Positions 59,642 through 64,000 of a DNA stretch of 64,000 bases are shown in pieces (positions within the stretch are counted from its first letter, which is position 1; the number at the start of each line of letters is the position of its first letter). The notes under the pieces were generated by a model. The model saw only the letters and a program-made list of their open reading frames with translations. It had not been told where the DNA came from and ran no database searches. The DNA lies in NCBI GenBank assembly GCA_018894105.1, contig CM032131.1, positions 20,317,578 through 20,381,577 of the forward strand. Reading direction: 5' to 3'. This DNA comes from Jacaranda mimosifolia (lineage: Eukaryota; Streptophyta; Magnoliopsida; Lamiales; Bignoniaceae). The position numbers and the translations under genes were made by a program.

Positions 59642-60269
59642 TGAATGAGAAAATCGTCTCTTTAGATATGCAAAAAAATGCAGACACACGAAAGAGTCTC
59701 AACTCAAGAGATACCGCATTAGGAGAGGTAGCTTTTTGCTTTGAACCTTCCTTAGTGAGAATTATCAGATATACTTGCCAATTAGTGAACATGATGTCTT
59801 GAATTATTTGGCTTTTATGTATACCAAGATAATAGAACTACACACGATGCCCTTGATAATTAGTATTATGGTTCAATGTTATGTTCATTTCAGCCCTAAA
59901 TAGCTCTTGGTATTCATGAGTACCCTTTGAGAATTCAGCCTTAAAATTCTCATAGGATCGGCTCAATCCCTGCTCATATAGGTGGCTTCTCATTAAGAGG
60001 TTTCTGCTGCACCCCCACTCGAAGTATAGAGATATGAGTGTCATTAAAAGCAATGCTTAACCTAGAACTTTTACAGGGCGCATTGTTTGCTCATCAATAG
60101 AATGGGTTAGAGGGTTAAGGCCCCCCCCACAGTGCTTCTACATCAAGTCACAGTTGCATAACTTGTTTTTCCCTTTGAACCTACTTCATGGGATCTCCAA
60201 TCACATAGATAGGGTTCCCGTTATGGTAACTTAGATATTTAAAGGCTTGAATCCCATTCCCCTTGATAA

Positions 60270-60910
60270 CTTAATACTTTGCTCTCTATTTAAACCTTTT
60301 GTAAGTGGATCCGCAATGTTATCCTTTGACTTCACATAGTCATAGAAATAACTCCATTAGAGAGCAATTGTCTAATAGTATTATGTCGTCGACAGATATG
60401 TCGAGACTTATCATTGTACATATTATTTTGTGTTGTTCCAATTGCAGATTGACTGTCACAATGAATGCAAATTGCAGGCACAGATTTCGGCTAATTTGGA
60501 ATATCTTCCAAGAGATGGCATAGCTACTCAGCTTCTTCTCCTGCTTTATTGAAAGCTATGAACTCAGATTCCATAGTTGATCTAGCTATGTAGGTTTGTT
60601 TTGAGGACTTCCAAGAGATGGCTCCTCCTCCTAGTGTAAACACATATCCACTTGTGGACTTGGTTTCATTAGAGTCTAATATCCAATTCACATCACTATA
60701 TCCTTCTATTACAACTGGATATCTTGTTTTAAGCTATGTAGTGACTTTATCAATTTACACACCTTTTTCTCTTATCCTGGAACCACAAACCCTTTTGGTT
60801 GTTCCAAAATGTTGTCATCCATTTGATGTATTCATTAATGTGGCTACAAATTTCCAATGTAGAAGTCGGAAACACGTAGTCCAGATGCATCCTATGGAGG
60901 ATTTAGATTA
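60270..60910 (-). pseudogene. Copia RT end and RNase H, broken
   Basis: The minus strand encodes, with frame changes, [59 protein letters not shown] and RHNTIRQLLSNG. This is the RNase H domain that closes copia polyproteins; it removes the RNA strand of the copied hybrid. The preceding RT and integrase are missing. Stops and frameshifts are frequent. Confidence 0.85.
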
Positions 60911-60919
60911 GCTGAAATT

Positions 60920-61686
60920 AACTTACTCATTTTACAAATTCTAGATAAGATTATATTAATTTCACTTGTTAAAGATAAGTTGAAATTAATTTCAAAAGTT
61001 TGAAGGTTTTGTTAATATTGGACTGAAGGCCCAATTTAGCCCACGACCATGTCACGCCAGCCAAGCTAAAGCCAAGCCCAGGCCCAGGCCCAGCCTAGTC
61101 GAACAAGCGGCGGCGACGGCAGTAGCAGTGTATGTGTGTGAGTTGGATTGAACCCACTACCATTGCAGGTCATATCCCCTCCAAACACTTAAGTTAAGCC
61201 CAAGGGGTCCATCCTTCGCCTCCACACTTGAGACATGTATCCAAGACCACATTGTACTTATTTTTCAACATGGGAAGGAGTTTCATTCCTCCTATTTCTT
61301 TAGCTCATTCTTGGTCTTCTCAATAAGACTTTAAATAGCTCACTTTGACTATTAATTTTTCATTCACTGGAAATTGGTTTTGACCAGTTAAACACATTAT
61401 CATCATCTACCCACATAGTAGTTTATGACAATCCCCAATTTCTTGGAAATTAATTCCTTGAGCACACTTAAAATTTTGGTCATAGAATACCAATGTTCAA
61501 CATTTTCCAAGAAATATTTCTTCAAAGAAACTAGCATTCCTTGACTCGATGAATATCATCTCGAATTTGAATGCAAGGAATATATATGCTACACTGTGTT
61601 GTGCATTCCCAATAAAGATTCCATCAATCGTTTTTGGTCCTATTTTGGCCAATTTAGGATGTGGAATTCCCACCTTCGCCAGTCAC
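60920..61686 (-). repeat. Possible LTR sequence of a related copia element inside the interior
   Basis: On the minus strand a purine run (AAATGTGGGGG, at 61687-61697) precedes TGACTGGCG, and the following sequence shares phrases with the element's own LTRs (for example TAAATAGCTCACTTTGA against CAAATAGCTCACTTTAA). A GC-rich 'GGCCCAGGCCCAG' block near 61080 is unlike the rest. It may be a solo LTR inserted into, or recombined into, the deleted interior. Edges are uncertain. Confidence 0.4.
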
Positions 61687-61746
61687 CCCCACATTTGAAG
61701 ATATTGATAGGATGATAGGTGTCCTTTATTCTTCATAGAGTGTCCT

Positions 61747-62377
61747 TTATAGCTTCTTATGTGGTAATTTTTTTCGGGTGTCCACCACCCCTACTAATTT
61801 TTTTTTCCCTCGAAAGCTGTTGTCTTCTTCAATCCTCAATCTCACGATTAGGTCATCAAGGTTCATCTTCTTGTGCCTATGTTTGAGGAATTTCTTGAAG
61901 TCCTTCCATCCTAGGGGCAACTTTTCAACAAGTGCCGCCACGTGGAATGCCTATCCAAGAGACATACCCTCAGCCGCAAGCTCATGGAGAATCATATGGT
62001 ATTATTGACCTGAGATATAATAGTTTTAGAATCCACCATAACAAATTCTAAAAACTTACCAACTATGAAATTCTTTGTGCCGGCGTCTTCAATCTTATAT
62101 TTCTTTTCTAGAGATTCCCACAGCTCATTTGCAGTAGCAATTGGGCTGTACACATTGTATAGAGAATTCTCTAACCCATTGAGGATGCAATTTTTGCATA
62201 AAAAGTTCGCGTGGTTCCATGCATCAACCACACTATCGAATTATCAACAATGTTGGTTTCAAAAACCATTGCTGAGAGATCCGGAGGAGCATAATGAGGC
62301 ACAACAAGAACAGGGTGTGTTCCACCACCGTGTGCTCCACTACCAATTTCACCAAAACCAGTGTTGACACAACACAA
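61747..62377 (-). pseudogene. Copia gag (UBN2 type), broken
   Basis: On the minus strand the gag shows [14 protein letters not shown] and then [38 protein letters not shown] and [20 protein letters not shown]. After a break come AALVEKLPLGWKDFKKFLKH and LDDLIVRLRIEEDN. This is the plant copia gag domain that forms the particle. At least two frame changes divide it and the zinc knuckle is not visible beyond 61747. It lies next to the element's 5' LTR, as expected. Confidence 0.88.
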
Positions 62378-62407
62378 CGATTAAGCAACCCAGTAAAACC
62401 TTAAGAT

Positions 62408-63239
62408 TATTGGAAAATTAGAGGGTGTATGCTTGTGCTAGTGTCAGTTGAACCAAACAACATATACTAGGAACAGAAACCAAGATAACTTATAACGAGT
62501 AATAGCAAATAACTTGAAATTATCTGTAGGAATCACAAATTTAATTAACACTGAAAAGTAGGAATCCTACTCGTTGAGTTAAATCAGAAATATTAAAACT
62601 AGAATCGAGGCCTGTGTAACCACAGTTTCCTTAAGGCTTTTCCGTCCCTCAACTAGTGCACGAAGGACTCCGACGAACAGCTTTCTAAGATTCAATGATT
62701 CTTCCACAGTTAAAGGCGGCACTCCAATTGGCTGTGACATCAAACATACTGATTTGAGACTCTTTCTTTGTAATGATGCTACAATGTACTATGTATGCGA
62801 GAATGCTCATGATTGTCTCTCTCTCCTTGTCTCTGTCTAGTCCTATTTATAGGCATTACACGACTATATAAAGAGACATAGTTTAATTACGCCACATTAC
62901 TCCTTCATAGTGAGTAATTAATCAAGCAACCCAAAAGGCTAAGAGTTAAGAGTCAATCCTTTAATAAAGTAACTAATTTTTGGCAAATGAATAGGCATGC
63001 TAGTCATCTCAAAGGTCGTCTTTATGGATAGATTGGTTTGATCCTTGGTTAGCCCGCAAAATTGCCTTTCCAAGTAGCTCACTTTAAACTTTATTTTCTC
63101 ATTCAATCTTACATTAATTTGATACGTAAATACATTATTAACATCTCTTCATTAAGATGAATATATTAACCATATGTCTCTTTGGATTTTTCCTTTCACA
63201 CCAAGTTGGTGGTTCGTATGCCACATGTCAAATTCTACA
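62408..63239 (-). repeat. LTR (5' in the element's own direction)
   Basis: Parallel copy of 58810-59631. Its plus-strand left edge reads TATTGGAAAATTAG, with the expected TG changed to TA. It is followed at once by the ATATC duplication. Confidence 0.9.
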
Positions 63240-63244
63240 ATATC
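63240..63244 (+). repeat. 5-bp target duplication, right copy (copia, minus strand)
   Basis: ATATC, identical to 58805-58809. Confidence 0.85.
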
Positions 63245-64000
63245 TCTTATTCTCAGAGAGATTATAAATATCATATTGAGTATCCTTTCTTATCATTTCA
63301 ATACAATTGCTTAACGTAGGAAGGATTTTAGCCATAAAATATCTCACTTTTGAGTACATTAAAGTAATCTACAACACATTCATGAATGTGCAAAATTCAC
63401 ATGATATCAAATCCATGCAAAATCATCCATTTTTATAGTAGTTCAAAACGAATAATTTAAGTGGTCGACTTCTTGTTCTAGTCATCTTAATTTATACTAA
63501 CATATTATACTGAATTGCTATTCTCATAACAAAAGACAACTTAGTAAATAAGAAGTCATTTATTATCAACTATATATATTTGGGAATAATAACATATAAT
63601 TTGCGCAATTTAGATCTTTCTATGAAACAACCTTTCACTTATACTGCAGTTACGTGCACTAACTTATATATTGTTCCACCTTATGATACATTGGAAAAAT
63701 ATATAAGTTGAAAATCAATAATATTTTATGAATAAACTATTTAAATCATAAAACATTACATCTTACATCGAGTATAGGAAAACTTTCTTAATATTATGCT
63801 TGTATTAGAGTTAATTTTTCAATGAAAGAAAGCCCAAAGATCTAGTATTTATCTTAACTAATTTTATAGTTAGTAGTTAGAGGGCCAAATCCACCTCGAA
63901 GATTCATTAATACCTATAAGATGTAAGACTATTTGTATAGAAATATTATAAGAGCAATCCACTTGGAAAGTCATTGTACGACGAAAAAGAAGCCAAAGCC
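63245..64000. other. AT-rich flank to the window end
   Basis: No coding frame, RNA gene or element edge that I can support. Confidence 0.5.

Larger units (their letters stand above)
58810..63239 (-). mobile_element. Ty1/copia element, internally deleted, minus strand
   Basis: Two LTRs in parallel (58810-59631 and 62408-63239) flank a 2.8-kb interior. On the minus strand each LTR begins TGTAGAATTTG. A polypurine tract (CATGTGGGGGAT) at 59630-59641 sets the direction. ATATC flanks the whole on both sides. The interior keeps the gag part near the right LTR and an RNase H part near the left one, but protease, integrase and most of RT are gone. In their place is sequence resembling another LTR. 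It cannot move without help. Confidence 0.92.

Noticed and set aside
61060..61130. GC-rich GGCCCAGGCCCAG block as a CpG-island promoter
   Set aside because: Too short and inside LTR-like sequence; no gene start follows on either strand.

Overview
The window is plant nuclear DNA, most likely from a eudicot. It is AT-rich, has spliced gene structures, and is filled with plant transposon families (Ty1/copia, Ty3/gypsy of the Tat type, CACTA, hAT, a tRNA-type SINE). There are no bacterial-style operons, tRNA or rRNA genes, or CRISPR arrays. Only one locus looks like an intact host gene: a two-exon gene at 38523-39354 for a 93-residue coiled-coil, single-span membrane protein. Nearly everything else is transposable-element sequence in various stages of decay.

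Layout. 1-9834: a Ty1/copia element on the plus strand with long (about 2.2 kb) LTRs; the left LTR is cut by the window edge. 9835-11893: the gag start of a Ty3/gypsy element on the minus strand, followed by two LTR copies facing each other as a long inverted repeat around two 192-bp direct repeats. 11894-13256: the N-terminal half of an hAT transposase on the minus strand, cut off at the inverted repeat. 14434-34455: a 20-kb CACTA (En/Spm) element on the plus strand. It carries both transposon proteins, pieces of at least two unrelated host genes (an S-receptor-kinase lectin domain and an exon of an MPDU1-like PQ-loop protein), and two possible terminal exons on the minus strand. A 6.4-kb hAT element (23241-29674) sits inside its transposase gene, flanked by a perfect 8-bp target duplication.

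34586-37406: a 2.8-kb solo-LTR-like insertion with a 5-bp duplication. 38523-39354: the small host gene. 39917-40151: a SINE with a 10-bp duplication. 42501-44531: a non-coding CACTA-like element made of tandem subterminal repeats, with a 3-bp duplication. 46800-57496: a full-length Tat-type Ty3/gypsy element with a 5-bp duplication, a broken gag-pol and an antisense reading frame downstream of pol. 58810-63239: an internally deleted Ty1/copia element on the minus strand with a 5-bp duplication. The remaining stretches are AT-rich and hold nothing I can name.

How it works together. The autonomous-type proteins (copia and gypsy polyproteins, hAT and CACTA transposases) are all broken by stops and frameshifts. 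Many changes are of the C-to-T or G-to-A kind expected from decay of methylated DNA, so none is likely to be active. Most element boundaries were fixed by eye from target duplications, which allows a relative order of insertion to be read: the hAT element is younger than the CACTA element. I can name no complete new biological system here. The most interesting structures are the gene-fragment cargo of the CACTA element, the facing-LTR palindrome and the tandem-repeat CACTA derivative.
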